In this document: positions 1 through 11,085 of the stretch, one piece after another
How positions within the stretch are numbered: the first letter of the stretch is position 1
How the letters are laid out: each line of letters opens with the position of its first letter
Assembly (NCBI GenBank): GCA_029782335.1
Contig: JAKOVA010000002.1
Span: 1 to 64,000 of the forward strand
Reading direction: 5' to 3'
Source: Actinomycetes bacterium
Lineage (GTDB): Bacteria; Actinomycetota; Acidimicrobiia; Acidimicrobiales; Microtrichaceae
Length of the DNA: 64,000 nt
Translations under genes and position numbers: made by a program
The notes under the pieces: model-generated
Seen by the model: only the letters and a program-made list of their open reading frames with translations
What the model was told of the DNA's origin: nothing
Database searches by the model: none

Positions 1-34
1 GGGGGGCCGCTGGTGGCCCCTCGGATCGGCTCAC

Positions 35-40
35 TAGCAT
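35..40 (+). promoter_or_regulatory. Putative -10 (TAGCAT) of the mre operon
   Basis: TAGCAT lies 12 bases before the mreB ATG and matches the TANNNT hexamers seen before many first genes here. The 5' leader would be about six bases. No convincing -35 is visible because the window starts close by. Confidence 0.4.
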
Positions 41-52
41 GAGTCGGTTCCC

Positions 53-1087
53 ATGGCACGCTTTTCCAGTTTCTCGGGCATGTTCGGGCAGGACATGGCC
101 ATCGATCTCGGGACCGCCAACACCCTCGTGTACGTCCGGGGCGAGGGCATCGTGCTGCGCGAGCCGTCGGTCGTCGCGGTCAACACGTACACCAATCAGC
201 CCCTCGCCGTCGGGATCGAGGCGAAGCGGATGATCGGCCGCACGCCGTCGCACATCCAAGCGGTGCGTCCACTTCGTGACGGCGTCATCAACGACTTCGA
301 CATGTGCGAGAAGATGCTCGCCTACTTCATCCAGAAGGTGCACTCGCGTCGGTTCGCCCGGCCGCGGATGGTGATCTGCGTGCCGGTCGGCATCACCGGG
401 GTCGAGCAGCGGGCGGTGCAGGAAGCGGCCGAGCACGCGGGTGCCGCCACGCCGGTCCACATCATCGAAGAGCCGATGGCCGCCGCGATCGGCGCGGGAC
501 TTCCCGTGCAGGCCCCACGCGGCAACATGATCGTCGACATCGGCGGCGGAACGACCGAGGTCGCGGTGATCTCGCTCGGGGGTGTGGTCGCGAGCCAGTC
601 GGTGCGGGTCGCCGGCGATGAACTCGACGACGCGATCATCCAGTTCGTCAAGAAGGAATACAGCCTCGCGCTCGGTGAGCGGACCGCCGAGGAAGTGAAG
701 ATGTATCTCGGCTCCGCGTGGCCGCTCGTCGAGGAACTCCAGGCGGAGGTTCGTGGCCGCGACCTGGTCACCGGCCTTCCGAAGACGATCGTCACGTCCA
801 CCGAGGAGATCCGCGAGGCGCTCGCCGAGCCGGTCACGGCCATCGTCGACGCCGTCAAGTTCACCCTCGACAAGACACCGCCGGAACTCGCTGCGGACAT
901 CATGGAGCAGGGCATCGTCCTCGCCGGTGGCGGCGCGTTGTTGTCCGGGCTCGATACCCGCATCCACCACGAGACCGGGATGCCGATTCGTATCGCCGAT
1001 AATCCGTTGGACGCCGTCGCATTGGGTTCGGGCCGCTCGCTCGACTCGATCGAAGCGCTCAGCCGCTACTCGGCGTCACTCGACTGA
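53..1087 (+). CDS. mreB: Rod shape-determining protein MreB (actin homologue)
   Basis: Bacterial actin that polymerises under the membrane and positions the elongasome. The 344 residues match the family length. The phosphate-1 loop IDLGTANT is at residues 17-24, phosphate-2 VDIGGGTT at 161-168, EEPMAAAIGAG just before it, and the adenosine-motif-like VLAGGGALLSG near 289. The ATG at 53 gives a short N-terminus ahead of the first strand; the ATG overlapping it at 39 is in another frame. It heads a five-gene cell-wall operon in the canonical order. MreB is not universal in Actinobacteria, so the full mreBCD-mrdA-rodA set suggests a rod or a cell with lateral wall growth. Confidence 0.97.
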   Translation: MARFSSFSGMFGQDMAIDLGTANTLVYVRGEGIVLREPSVVAVNTYTNQPLAVGIEAKRMIGRTPSHIQAVRPLRDGVINDFDMCEKMLAYFIQKVHSRRFARPRMVICVPVGITGVEQRAVQEAAEHAGAATPVHIIEEPMAAAIGAGLPVQAPRGNMIVDIGGGTTEVAVISLGGVVASQSVRVAGDELDDAIIQFVKKEYSLALGERTAEEVKMYLGSAWPLVEELQAEVRGRDLVTGLPKTIVTSTEEIREALAEPVTAIVDAVKFTLDKTPPELAADIMEQGIVLAGGGALLSGLDTRIHHETGMPIRIADNPLDAVALGSGRSLDSIEALSRYSASLD

Positions 1088-1103
1088 ACAGGCAGCGCCG
1101 CAC

Positions 1104-1940
1104 ATGGCGATGAACGCTCGCCGGCCTGGCCGATCGCGACTGACGATCCTCGTCATGGTGCTGGCGTCGATCACGATCGTCACCCTTGACGCGAAGGACG
1201 TGCCGGTCCTGCGCTCGTTGCGCTCGACGGCCCTCGACGTCCTGTCGCCGATCGGCTCCGCCTTCCAGTCCGTCACCGGCCCGCTGCGCAACGCCTGGCG
1301 CGGAGTGACCGACTACGGCGACCTGGAAGCCGAGAATCGGCGGCTCCGGGAGCGTTTGGACGAACTTCGCGGCCGGTCCGAGGCGAGCGCGGAGCTGGCG
1401 GTGGAGAACCGCAAGCTGCGTGATCAGCTCGCGCTGAAGACGGAGACGCCGATCCCGACGATCGTCGGACGGGTCGCGACGGGGAACTTCACCTCCTTCG
1501 ACGACAACACGGCGATCGTGGACCGTGGGAGCGACGACGGCGTCAAAGTCGGCAATCCGGTCGTGACCAAGGGCGGTCTCGTGGGCAGGGTGCAGCGGGT
1601 GTCAGCGACCCGGGCGGTGGTCCAGTTGGTGACCGATCCCGATCTCGTGCTCGGGATCAAGGTGAAGTCGAACGACATCGGAACCGGCCGGGGCACGGGT
1701 GCCGGAAAGCCCTTCCTGGTCGACTCGGGGATCGATCTGACCGATGAGGTCGCCAAGGGTGACCTCATCACCACCGCGGGAACCCAGGACTCCCAGATGC
1801 CGGGTGGTATCCCGATCGGAACGGTCACCAAGATCGCCCGCAACCAGGCCGACCTGGTGCAGGTGCTCGAGGTGCGGCTGGCGGCGGACCTGACCCGACT
1901 GGACTTCGTCCAGATCCTGAACTGGGTACCTCCGTCGTGA
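1104..1940 (+). CDS. mreC: Rod shape-determining protein MreC
   Basis: Bitopic membrane protein that links MreB and MreD to PBP2. The 278 residues begin with a basic stretch, then one membrane helix (about 13-28), a coiled coil rich in E-N-R-x-L-R heptads (about 75-115) and the glycine-rich beta domain that ends in DFVQILNWVPPS. The start is ATG 1104, 16 bases after mreB; ATG 1110 is also possible. The reading frame is open further upstream, but that part overlaps mreB and is out-of-frame shadow. The stop overlaps the mreD start (GTGA), so the two are probably translationally coupled. Confidence 0.95.
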   Translation: MAMNARRPGRSRLTILVMVLASITIVTLDAKDVPVLRSLRSTALDVLSPIGSAFQSVTGPLRNAWRGVTDYGDLEAENRRLRERLDELRGRSEASAELAVENRKLRDQLALKTETPIPTIVGRVATGNFTSFDDNTAIVDRGSDDGVKVGNPVVTKGGLVGRVQRVSATRAVVQLVTDPDLVLGIKVKSNDIGTGRGTGAGKPFLVDSGIDLTDEVAKGDLITTAGTQDSQMPGGIPIGTVTKIARNQADLVQVLEVRLAADLTRLDFVQILNWVPPS

Positions 1941-2464
1941 TCGAAGTCGTCCTCGTCGTCCGCTGGTCCGTGCTCGTGATCACCGCCCTCGTTGTTCAGG
2001 TCGGAGTCGCGCCGGAGTTCCCGGTGCTCGGGGTCGTCGTCAATCTGATGTTGCTGGTTGCGGTCGGTGCCGGAGTTGTCGGGGGCCCCGAGCGAGGCGC
2101 CGTCGTGGGGTTCTTCTGTGGGTTCCTGTTGGACCTGCTCCGGGGCTCCGGAGCGTTGGGCCTCTCGGCGCTCGCCTACACGCTGGTCGGTGCGGCCATC
2201 GGGGCGACGATGACACAGGTTCTGCAGGTGCGACGATGGTCCTCTATGGCCATCGTCGCGGCGGGCAGCGCAACCGGCACGATGATGTTCGCGGTCGAGG
2301 GGCAGCTCTTCGGTGAACGAACGCTGACCAACCCGAGGCTGTGGACGATCGTGACCGTCGGCGCCCTCCTCAACGGTGTGCTCAGCCCGATCGTCCTGCG
2401 CGCGGCCCGCTGGGCCGAGCGGCGCGACGACGAGCCGAAGGTGCTCGGAGCGATCGATGTCTGA
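1937..2464 (+). CDS. mreD: Rod shape-determining protein MreD
   Basis: Small integral membrane partner of MreC. The 175 residues hold five to six hydrophobic segments, the usual MreD layout; sequence conservation in this family is low, so position counts as much as sequence. It starts with GTG inside a GTGA overlap with mreC, and its end overlaps the mrdA start by eight bases. No odd features. Confidence 0.9.
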   Translation: MIEVVLVVRWSVLVITALVVQVGVAPEFPVLGVVVNLMLLVAVGAGVVGGPERGAVVGFFCGFLLDLLRGSGALGLSALAYTLVGAAIGATMTQVLQVRRWSSMAIVAAGSATGTMMFAVEGQLFGERTLTNPRLWTIVTVGALLNGVLSPIVLRAARWAERRDDEPKVLGAIDV

Positions 2465-4526
2465 GCGGCCGGTGAGCATGACGCGGCTGTCGATGGTGGG
2501 GATCGTGTGCGTCGCGCTCTTCGCGTCCCTCTTCACGCGGCTGTGGTACCTGCAGGTGATCGACAAGACCGAACACGTCCGAGCGGCGCGCATCAACCTC
2601 AAGACGGTGCGGGAGGAAGGCACTCGGGGGCGGATCCTCGACCGGAAGGGCCGTGTGCTCGTCGACAACCAGGTGACCAAGGTCGTCGGGATCGAGCGGC
2701 AGGGGATGAAGTCGCTGACCGCGGCGCAACGATCCGCGGTGTTCCGCCGGCTCGCGCAGACGCTGACCCGCTTCGGACTCCCGACGAAGGCCGCCGCGAT
2801 CGAGGCAAAGTACGACGACCTTCGGTACGGGCCCCTCGAGCTGGTGCCGATCGCGACCGGCGTGGACTCGACCGACCTCGAGGTGTACCTGGCCGAGCAG
2901 CATCAGCGCTTCCCCGGGGTGGTCCTGCGGCGACGGACGATTCGCACGTACCCCTACGGATCGGTTGCGGCGCACCTGTTGGGATACGTGTTGCAGATTA
3001 ACGAGAAGGAGCTGAAGGCCAAGACCGACGAGCAGGCGGAGCGTCGACGCGACGATCCCGATGCGGTCATCAAGCCGTATCAGGGCGGCGACGAGATCGG
3101 GAAGGCCGGCGTCGAGCGCACCTTCGAGGATGATCTCCGCGGGACGCCGTCGGACAAGACGATTCAGGTCGACGCCCGCGGTGACTACGTGACGACCGTG
3201 AAGGAGTCCAAGCCGCGGCATGGCGACGACATCTGGCTCACGATCGACGTCGACCTCCAGGCGTTCGCGGAGCAGCAGCTCTCCCAGAAGCTCGCGGAGG
3301 TCCGGGCCAAGGGTGTGAACGCGAAGTCCGGCGCTCGGGCGAACGCTCCGCAGGGCTCCGTGGTGATCATCGACCCGCGCAACGGCGAAGTGTTGGCGAT
3401 GGCCTCCAACCCCAGCTACAACCCGGCGGATCTCGTCAACGGCATCAGCTCTGCGATGTGGGCCAAGCTGAACGACAAGAAGCAGGGCCAGCCGCTGTTC
3501 AACTGGGCTCTCCAGGGCGCGTATGCGCCAGGGTCGACCTTCAAGCTGTTCACTGCGACGGCCGCCATGGACTCGGGATTCCTGACCCAGGCCAACGAGC
3601 ACTACACCGACCGTGGCTCCTACACGGTCACCAACTGCAAGGGGGCTCGGTGCAGTTTCCGCAACGCCGGGAGCACCAAGTACGGGACGGTCGACGTCTC
3701 CTCGTCGATCACCGTGTCCTCCGACGTCTACTACTACTGGATCGGCGACCAACTCTGGCAGCAGCGAGGCCGCTTCGGGGAGACCCCGATCCAGGACACG
3801 GCCGCGCATTTCGGGATCGGCACGGCCACGGGGATCGCGCTCCCGGGGGAGGCGTCGGGTTGGCTGCCCACTCCCGCGAAGCGCAAGGCGCGCCACGAGC
3901 AGTCACCGAAGGCGTTCCCGAACGGCAATTGGTATGCCGGCGACAACCTCAACACGGCGGTCGGTCAGGGCGAAGTCCTCGTCACGCCGTTGCAGCTGGC
4001 GAACGCGTACGCCACCTTCGCCAACGGAGGGACTCGCTATGTCCCCCAGATCGTCATGGCGGTGACACGACCCAAAGACGTCGGGCTCAATCCGGCGGAT
4101 CCGACCAACTACGAGGTGGTCCGGCGGCCCCAACCGCGTCCGGCCGACAACGTCGAGTTCGTCCCCGGCGCCTACGGCAAGATCTGGCAAGGGCTCCTCG
4201 GCGTGATCCAGAACGGTCGCGGAACCGCGAACAAGGCGTGGAACGCGAACCGTGCCGCGTTCCCGATGGCCGGCAAGACCGGAACCGCGCAGGTGCACGG
4301 GAAGGAGGACAGCGCCGTGTTCGCCGCGTTCGGGCCGGCCTACAGCCCCGACAATCCGATCGCTCCGCCGTCGTACGCGATCTCGGTGGTGCTGCCCGAG
4401 AGCGGTTTCGGTGGCGATGAGGCGGCCCCGCTCGCGTTCCGGATCATGGCGCCCGTCTCGGCGGGGACGTTGCCGCTCGCGACCCCCGTCAGCCCCCCGC
4501 CGCCGTCGACCCCGCCGACGTCATGA
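2457..4526 (+). CDS. mrdA: Penicillin-binding protein 2, class B transpeptidase
   Basis: Peptidoglycan DD-transpeptidase of the elongasome; it cross-links strands made by RodA. The 689 residues hold an N-terminal membrane helix (about 10-30), a dimerisation/pedestal region (about 40-230) and the transpeptidase domain. The catalytic S-x-x-K is at S360/K363 (PGSTFK), the second motif is S-S-D in SSDVYYYW near 420, and K-T-G is at 607-609 (MAGKTGTAQ). The C-terminus ends in a proline-rich tail. ATG 2457 overlaps the mreD stop region; longer in-frame translation lies inside mreD and is rejected. The stop overlaps rodA (ATGA). Confidence 0.97.
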   Translation: MSERPVSMTRLSMVGIVCVALFASLFTRLWYLQVIDKTEHVRAARINLKTVREEGTRGRILDRKGRVLVDNQVTKVVGIERQGMKSLTAAQRSAVFRRLAQTLTRFGLPTKAAAIEAKYDDLRYGPLELVPIATGVDSTDLEVYLAEQHQRFPGVVLRRRTIRTYPYGSVAAHLLGYVLQINEKELKAKTDEQAERRRDDPDAVIKPYQGGDEIGKAGVERTFEDDLRGTPSDKTIQVDARGDYVTTVKESKPRHGDDIWLTIDVDLQAFAEQQLSQKLAEVRAKGVNAKSGARANAPQGSVVIIDPRNGEVLAMASNPSYNPADLVNGISSAMWAKLNDKKQGQPLFNWALQGAYAPGSTFKLFTATAAMDSGFLTQANEHYTDRGSYTVTNCKGARCSFRNAGSTKYGTVDVSSSITVSSDVYYYWIGDQLWQQRGRFGETPIQDTAAHFGIGTATGIALPGEASGWLPTPAKRKARHEQSPKAFPNGNWYAGDNLNTAVGQGEVLVTPLQLANAYATFANGGTRYVPQIVMAVTRPKDVGLNPADPTNYEVVRRPQPRPADNVEFVPGAYGKIWQGLLGVIQNGRGTANKAWNANRAAFPMAGKTGTAQVHGKEDSAVFAAFGPAYSPDNPIAPPSYAISVVLPESGFGGDEAAPLAFRIMAPVSAGTLPLATPVSPPPPSTPPTS

Positions 4527-5650
4527 TCACCACGACCCACCGCAGTGGACGTCTCCGCAACCGCGACATGACAGCGGCGTGGCGGCACGTCGATTTCGCC
4601 CTCATCGCGTTGGTCGGGGTGACCACGATGTTCGGATCCGTGATGGTGTATTCGACGACCCGCTACCGCAGCGGCACGTCGATCATCTCCAAGCACCTGA
4701 TGTTCGTGGCGATCGGTTTCGTGGTGATGGGCTTGTGCGCCGCGGTCGACTACCAGCGGCTCCGTGACTGGGCGCGGACGATCTATGTCGGGACCGTCGG
4801 AGTACTCGGGGCGGTACTGGTGGTGGGCTCCACGCACCGCAATATCCGGGCCTGGTTCGACATCGGGCCGATTCAGATCCAGCCGGCCGAGTTCGCGAAG
4901 GTCGCCACGATCGTGGTGCTCGCGGCGTACCTCGGGACGCTCGGCGATCAGCTCCGGCTGCGACACCTCGTCGTCGCGCTCATCGGTCTCGGGATTCCAA
5001 TGGGCCTGATCCTGATGCAACCCGACCTCGGCACGACGCTCGTGTTCGTGGTCATCGGCGCAGGGATGTTGGTGGTGGCGGGCGTGCCGATGAAGTACCT
5101 CGCCGTGCTGTTGCTGATCGGCGTGGTGGGGATCGGTTACATCCTCAACTCCGACACCCTCGACCAGTACCAGCGGGAGCGGCTCATCGCGTTCGCGACA
5201 CCCGACAAGGTGAGCGAAAAGGCGAGCTACAACACGAAACGGTCACAGGAGGCGACGGCCTCGGGTGGGCTCACCGGACAGGGCATCTTCAACGGCCCCC
5301 AGACCAAGGGCGGCTTCGTCCCTGAGCAGCAGACCGACTTCATCTTCACCGTGCCCGCCGAGGAACTCGGCTTCGTGGGCGCCGGCGGCCTGTTGGTCCT
5401 GCTCGCTGCGATCACATGGCGCATCTGGCGGATCGCGCAGGTCGCCCGCGACGACGTCGGGCGGCTGATCTGCGTCGGGGTGCTGTGCATGTTCGCGTTC
5501 CACATCTTCGAGAACGTGGGGATGAACCTCGGCATCATGCCGGTCACGGGGATCCCGCTGCCGTTCGTCAGCTATGGCGGCTCCGCCATGATCGCGACGT
5601 TCGCGGCGATGGGTCTCGTGATGAACGTCCACATGCGGCGTTTCGCCTGA
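4523..5650 (+). CDS. rodA: Peptidoglycan glycosyltransferase RodA (SEDS family)
   Basis: Polymerises lipid II into glycan strands and partners with the class B PBP encoded just upstream. The 375 residues carry about ten membrane helices. The SEDS signature TGIPLPFVSYGGSAM is near residues 343-357, and the large extracytoplasmic loop after the seventh helix (YQRERLIAF onwards) is present. It starts in an ATGA overlap with mrdA. RodA rather than FtsW is supported by the mreBCD-mrdA context. Confidence 0.96.
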   Translation: MITTTHRSGRLRNRDMTAAWRHVDFALIALVGVTTMFGSVMVYSTTRYRSGTSIISKHLMFVAIGFVVMGLCAAVDYQRLRDWARTIYVGTVGVLGAVLVVGSTHRNIRAWFDIGPIQIQPAEFAKVATIVVLAAYLGTLGDQLRLRHLVVALIGLGIPMGLILMQPDLGTTLVFVVIGAGMLVVAGVPMKYLAVLLLIGVVGIGYILNSDTLDQYQRERLIAFATPDKVSEKASYNTKRSQEATASGGLTGQGIFNGPQTKGGFVPEQQTDFIFTVPAEELGFVGAGGLLVLLAAITWRIWRIAQVARDDVGRLICVGVLCMFAFHIFENVGMNLGIMPVTGIPLPFVSYGGSAMIATFAAMGLVMNVHMRRFA

Positions 5651-5705
5651 GCGTGCCCTCGGCGCTGCGCTGCCGGTCACATCGAGGCGGTCGCGGCCCG
5701 ACAGG

Positions 5706-5711
5706 TAGGGT
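5706..5711 (+). promoter_or_regulatory. Putative -10 (TAGGGT) of the radical SAM gene
   Basis: TAGGGT ends nine bases before the ATG at 5721 in the 70-base gap after rodA. There is no Shine-Dalgarno between them. It would give a leader of two to three bases. Confidence 0.45.
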
Positions 5712-5720
5712 GTTGCGGAC

Positions 5721-7688
5721 ATGACTTCAATCTGGGCCCGGCTCGAGCCGCTGCTGGCCAAGGTGCAGAAGCCCGCTCGGTATATCGGTTGTGAGGACGG
5801 CGCGATCGAGCCGGCCTGGCACCCGACGTCGGTTTCGTGGTTGTTGACCTACCCCGACACCTACGAGATCGGTCTCCCGAACCAGGGCCTGCAGATCCTC
5901 TACGACATCATCAACGCTCGTGACGACGCGGTCGCCGAACGCACGTACGCGCCGTGGATCGACCTCGAAGCCGAGATGCGCGCCGCCGGTGTCCCGCTGT
6001 TCTCGGTCGACACCCACCGATCGGCCCAGGATTTCGACATCATCGGCTTCAACCTCTCCGCCGAGCTCAACTACACCAATCTGGTCAATCTGATCGACCT
6101 CGCCGGTGTGCCGGTGCGAGCAGCGGCGCGGCGGCCACATCACGCGCTGATCGCGGTCGGTGGACACTGCACCTACAACCCCGAGCCGGTCGCCGATTTC
6201 GTCGATTTCGTCGTGTTGGGCGACGGCGAGGAGATCGTCTCGGAGATCACCGAGGTGGTGGGCGAGTGGAAGCGATCGGGGCGCGAGTCTCGAACAGATG
6301 TGTTGGTCGCGCTCGCCCGCATCGAGGGCGTCTACGTGCCGTCGCTCTACGACGTCCACTACGACGGCCAGCGGATCGTGTCGATCGAACCGAATCGTCC
6401 CGGGGTTCCCGAACGCGTCGAGAAGCGCACGATCGCCGACCTCGCAGCGTGGCCGCATCCGCGCCGCCAACTCGTGCCGCTCACCGAGGTGGTGCACGAT
6501 CGGCTGAACGTGGAGGTCTTCCGGGGCTGCACCCGGGGCTGTCGGTTCTGTCAGGCGGGGATGATCACCCGCCCCGTGCGTGAGCGACCTGCTGATCAGG
6601 TTCGGACGATGGTGCTCGATGGCCTCCGCCGGACCGGCTACGACGAGGTCGCGTTGACCTCGCTCTCCTCGGCGGACTTCTCCGGCATCGAGTCGGTCGT
6701 TCAGGACATCATCGACGATCCGACCCACTGCGGGCAGATCAGCGTGTCGTTGCCGTCGCTGCGTGTCGACGCGTTCGGCGTCGGGATCGCGGCGCAGATC
6801 CAAAAGGCCCGTCGAACCGGTCTGACCTTCGCTCCCGAGGCGGGCACCTGGCGGATGCGGCAGGTCATCAACAAGCTGATCCGCGAGGAAGATCTCTACG
6901 GTGCCGTCGACGCCGCCTACTCCCAAGGGTGGCGGCGAATGAAGCTGTACTTCCTCACGGGACTTCCGACCGAGACCGACGAAGACACCCGCGGGATCGC
7001 GGAACTTGCCCGCAACGTCGTGCGGATCGGCAAGTCCCACCACAAGTCGCCGTCGGTCACCGTTTCGATCGGCGGGTTCGTCCCCAAGCCGCATACGCCG
7101 TTTCAGTGGTTCGGCCAGAACACCGCGGTCGAACTCCAACGCAAGATCGACCTGCTGCGCGATGAAACACGCCGGGAACGGGGAATCGATCTCAAGTGGC
7201 ACGACCCGGCAGCCACCCTGATCGAAGGTCTTTCGAGTCGTGGCGACCGACGGCTCGGGGACGTCATCGAAGAGGTGTGGCGCCGGGGCGGAACCTTCCA
7301 AGAATGGTCTGAGCGCTTCCGCCTCGATGTCTGGGAGGAAGCGCTCGCGAAGGCCGGCCTCGACCTCGAGTGGTACGTCTACCGTCACCGCACCGAGGAC
7401 GAGGTGCTCCCGTGGAGTCACATCTCGGCGGGCCTCCACCAGGACTTCCTCTGGCAGGAGTGGCGTGACGCGCTCGCCGAGGTTGGGCTCCCCGATTGTC
7501 GGTGGACGCCGTGCTACGACTGCGGGGCATGCACCGGCTACTCGATCGAGCACGTGGTGGCGTCCGCGGTCCCGCCGGCGGGTGGGAGCCAGGGCACCGG
7601 ACAGGACCTCTCCGTCGGCGTGAGCGTTCCGGTGATGCTGCTCGATCGGCGACCCGATGCCGTCGGGCCGCCGCAGGAGGCGTCGTGA
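5721..7688 (+). CDS. TIGR03960-family radical SAM protein
   Basis: Radical SAM enzyme of unknown reaction. The 655 residues contain an N-terminal cobalamin-binding-like region, the [4Fe-4S] motif C270-x3-C274-x2-C277 (GCTRGCRFC) and a C-terminal cysteine cluster PCYDCGAC near residue 600 that is typical of this family. It overlaps by four bases with the TIGR03936/DUF2344 gene; in other bacteria the two are adjacent or fused, so they almost certainly act together. The RNase E/G and ribosomal protein genes downstream suggest an RNA or translation role, but that is inference from location only. Confidence 0.9.
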   Translation: MTSIWARLEPLLAKVQKPARYIGCEDGAIEPAWHPTSVSWLLTYPDTYEIGLPNQGLQILYDIINARDDAVAERTYAPWIDLEAEMRAAGVPLFSVDTHRSAQDFDIIGFNLSAELNYTNLVNLIDLAGVPVRAAARRPHHALIAVGGHCTYNPEPVADFVDFVVLGDGEEIVSEITEVVGEWKRSGRESRTDVLVALARIEGVYVPSLYDVHYDGQRIVSIEPNRPGVPERVEKRTIADLAAWPHPRRQLVPLTEVVHDRLNVEVFRGCTRGCRFCQAGMITRPVRERPADQVRTMVLDGLRRTGYDEVALTSLSSADFSGIESVVQDIIDDPTHCGQISVSLPSLRVDAFGVGIAAQIQKARRTGLTFAPEAGTWRMRQVINKLIREEDLYGAVDAAYSQGWRRMKLYFLTGLPTETDEDTRGIAELARNVVRIGKSHHKSPSVTVSIGGFVPKPHTPFQWFGQNTAVELQRKIDLLRDETRRERGIDLKWHDPAATLIEGLSSRGDRRLGDVIEEVWRRGGTFQEWSERFRLDVWEEALAKAGLDLEWYVYRHRTEDEVLPWSHISAGLHQDFLWQEWRDALAEVGLPDCRWTPCYDCGACTGYSIEHVVASAVPPAGGSQGTGQDLSVGVSVPVMLLDRRPDAVGPPQEAS

Positions 7689-8398
7689 GGGTTCGGATCC
7701 GGTTCACGAAGCTGGGCCGAGTCTGCTTTCTGTCGCATCGCGACGTCGCTCGTGTCTGGGAGCGTGCGGTGCGCAAGGCGTCCCTCGCCGTCGCGTACAG
7801 CGAGGGGTTCTCGCCACGGCCGAAGGTGCACTTCGGCCTGGCGCTGTCAGTGGGGCACACATCGGAGGCCGAGTACCTCGACATCGACCTCCGCGAGCGG
7901 GTCGAGCTCGATGGCCTCGCTGCGGTCGTGTCGCCGTGCCTCCCGCCCGGCATCGACGTCACCGCGGTGAGCGAGATCTCCCCGAGCGAGACGTCGTTGC
8001 AGGCGGTCGTCGACGAGATCACCTGGCAGTTCCTCGTCGGGACCCGACCCGAGGTGGCGAGCGAGGCCGTTGCCGCGCTGATGTCGCGGGCCTCGGTGCC
8101 GGTGACGGTCTCGCGCAAGGGCACCGATCAGGAGGTCGACCTTCGGCCGGCGATCGGCAGGCTCGATGTCGAGGCGGTCGGAGCGGAAACCGCTCGTCTC
8201 ACGGCAGTGCTCGCCACCAAACCGAAGAGCTTCCGGCCCGATGAGGTGCTGGACGCGATCGACCTGCCGCCGTGTGACCGGCGAGTGCACCGGGTCGAGC
8301 AATGGATCATCGATGCGGAAGGCGGCCGACGGCCGGTGCTCGCGGCACCCCGGGCTGTCATCGCGACCGACGTGGAGCCGGAGCTTCACGTCGGGTGA
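7685..8398 (+). CDS. TIGR03936-family (DUF2344) protein
   Basis: Partner of the preceding radical SAM protein; biochemical function unknown. The 237 residues begin with the family hallmark R-I-R-F-x-K-L-G-x-x-x-F-L-S-H-R-D and the S-E-G-F-S-P-R-P segment near residues 40-47. The GTG at 7685 sits in a GTGA overlap with the upstream stop and places the hallmark right at the N-terminus, so it is preferred over the longer open frame that runs back into the neighbour. Confidence 0.88.
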   Translation: MRVRIRFTKLGRVCFLSHRDVARVWERAVRKASLAVAYSEGFSPRPKVHFGLALSVGHTSEAEYLDIDLRERVELDGLAAVVSPCLPPGIDVTAVSEISPSETSLQAVVDEITWQFLVGTRPEVASEAVAALMSRASVPVTVSRKGTDQEVDLRPAIGRLDVEAVGAETARLTAVLATKPKSFRPDEVLDAIDLPPCDRRVHRVEQWIIDAEGGRRPVLAAPRAVIATDVEPELHVG

Positions 8399-8436
8399 GG
8401 CGGGGTGCCACAGCGCCCCGCACGAGAGGACTGGAA

Positions 8437-10128
<1,692 letters not shown>

Positions 10129-10175
10129 TCGCCCCACGGGGTCGCCCCGGTTGGCCGTCGGGGCCGCTCGGCCTG

Positions 10176-10181
10176 TAGCCT
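10176..10181 (+). promoter_or_regulatory. Putative -10 (TAGCCT) of rplU-rpmA
   Basis: TAGCCT ends ten bases before the rplU ATG in the 63-base gap after the RNase gene. TTGGCC lies 19 bases further upstream and could be a -35. No Shine-Dalgarno is visible. Confidence 0.45.
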
Positions 10182-10191
10182 CGCGCGCCGT

Positions 10192-10500
10192 ATGTACGCA
10201 GTCATCTCCACCGGCGGTAAGCAGTACCGCGTCGAAGAAGGCGATCGACTCGAGGTCGAGCGCCTCGGCGAGATCGACACCGATGTCGAACTGCGCCCGG
10301 TTCTCCTCGTCGACGGCGACACGACGCTCGCCACCCCCGCGCAGCTCGCCGGCGCCTCGGTGTCGGCCCGAATCGTGGGCGCGGCGAAGGGTCCCAAGAT
10401 CAACGCCTTCTCCTACAAGGCCAAGGCGAACGTCCGGAAGCGCTGGGGTCACCGCCAGCACTACGCCGTGGTCGAGATCACGAAGATCGCGAAGGGCTGA
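10192..10500 (+). CDS. rplU: 50S ribosomal protein L21
   Basis: Large-subunit protein that binds 23S rRNA. The 102 residues match the family length and start with the hallmark MYAVISTGGKQYRVEEGD; the C-terminus has the conserved K-R-x-G-H-R-Q-x-Y segment. It is followed after three bases by rpmA, the near-universal pairing. Confidence 0.98.
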   Translation: MYAVISTGGKQYRVEEGDRLEVERLGEIDTDVELRPVLLVDGDTTLATPAQLAGASVSARIVGAAKGPKINAFSYKAKANVRKRWGHRQHYAVVEITKIAKG

Positions 10501-10503
10501 ATC

Positions 10504-10755
10504 ATGTCGAAGACCAAAGGTGGCGGCTCCACTCGGAACGGCCGCGATTCGGAGTCCAAGCGCCTCGGCGTGAAGGTCTTCGACGGCACGGCGGTCACCG
10601 CCGGTTCCATCATCGTCCGCCAGCGGGGCACCCGGATCCATCCCGGCAAGAACGTCGGGCGCGGTGGCGATGACACGCTCTTCGCCCTCGCTGCCGGCAA
10701 GGTGAAGTTCGGCCAGCGGAACAACCGCAAGCTGGTCGACATCATCACGGAGTAG
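10504..10755 (+). CDS. rpmA: 50S ribosomal protein L27
   Basis: Large-subunit protein near the peptidyl transferase centre. The 83 residues contain the family core [19 protein letters not shown] and [13 protein letters not shown]. The N-terminus is short (MSKTKGGG), so no cleaved Firmicutes-type extension is present. Co-transcribed with rplU. Confidence 0.98.
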   Translation: MSKTKGGGSTRNGRDSESKRLGVKVFDGTAVTAGSIIVRQRGTRIHPGKNVGRGGDDTLFALAAGKVKFGQRNNRKLVDIITE

Positions 10756-10798
10756 TCCGACGCCCTCCCGCCAACTCGCGCGGGGCGCCCACTCGCTG

Positions 10799-11080
10799 TT
10801 GCTGCTGGTCAGCACCGTGCTGCTGATCGTCGGCGCCGCGCTCGCACTCCGGCCTTATACGGACGGGTCCGACCGGGAGTGTGGCCGTCCGGTCGCCGAA
10901 CTGCGTGCTGGTCCGTGTGCGGGCGGCGCCCGGCTTCGTGCCGCCGCCGGCGTCGTCGCGGTCCTCGCTGGAAGCGCCGCGCTCGTCGTGTGGTTCCGCC
11001 AGTCGTTTCTCCTCCGGCAGGAACTCGATGAACCCTCGGAGGGTGACGACAGCGCTGGCGGCTCCACGCCGTCGCAGTGA
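10799..11080 (+). CDS. Small two-helix membrane protein, unknown
   Basis: A 93-residue frame starting at TTG 10799, 43 bases after rpmA. It has two hydrophobic segments (about 1-18 and 48-66) and an acidic, serine-rich C-terminus (EPSEGDDSAGG). Two cysteines lie in the loop (ECG, GPCAGG). The start codon is uncertain because no Shine-Dalgarno or TANNNT hexamer precedes it, and the frame stays open further upstream. No family was recognised. It may be co-transcribed with rpmA. Confidence 0.45.
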   Translation: MLLVSTVLLIVGAALALRPYTDGSDRECGRPVAELRAGPCAGGARLRAAAGVVAVLAGSAALVVWFRQSFLLRQELDEPSEGDDSAGGSTPSQ

Positions 11081-11085
11081 CCGCC

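Noticed and set aside
3-20. GGGGCC-N6-GGCCCC hairpin as terminator of an upstream gene
   Set aside because: Only six base pairs, no T-tract and the upstream gene is outside the window; cannot be supported.
5727-7553. 608-aa open frame on the minus strand
   Set aside because: Fully antisense to the radical SAM gene, Arg/Asp/Val-rich without any domain; a typical high-GC shadow. The same holds for long antisense frames at 2382-3896 and 53742-55511.
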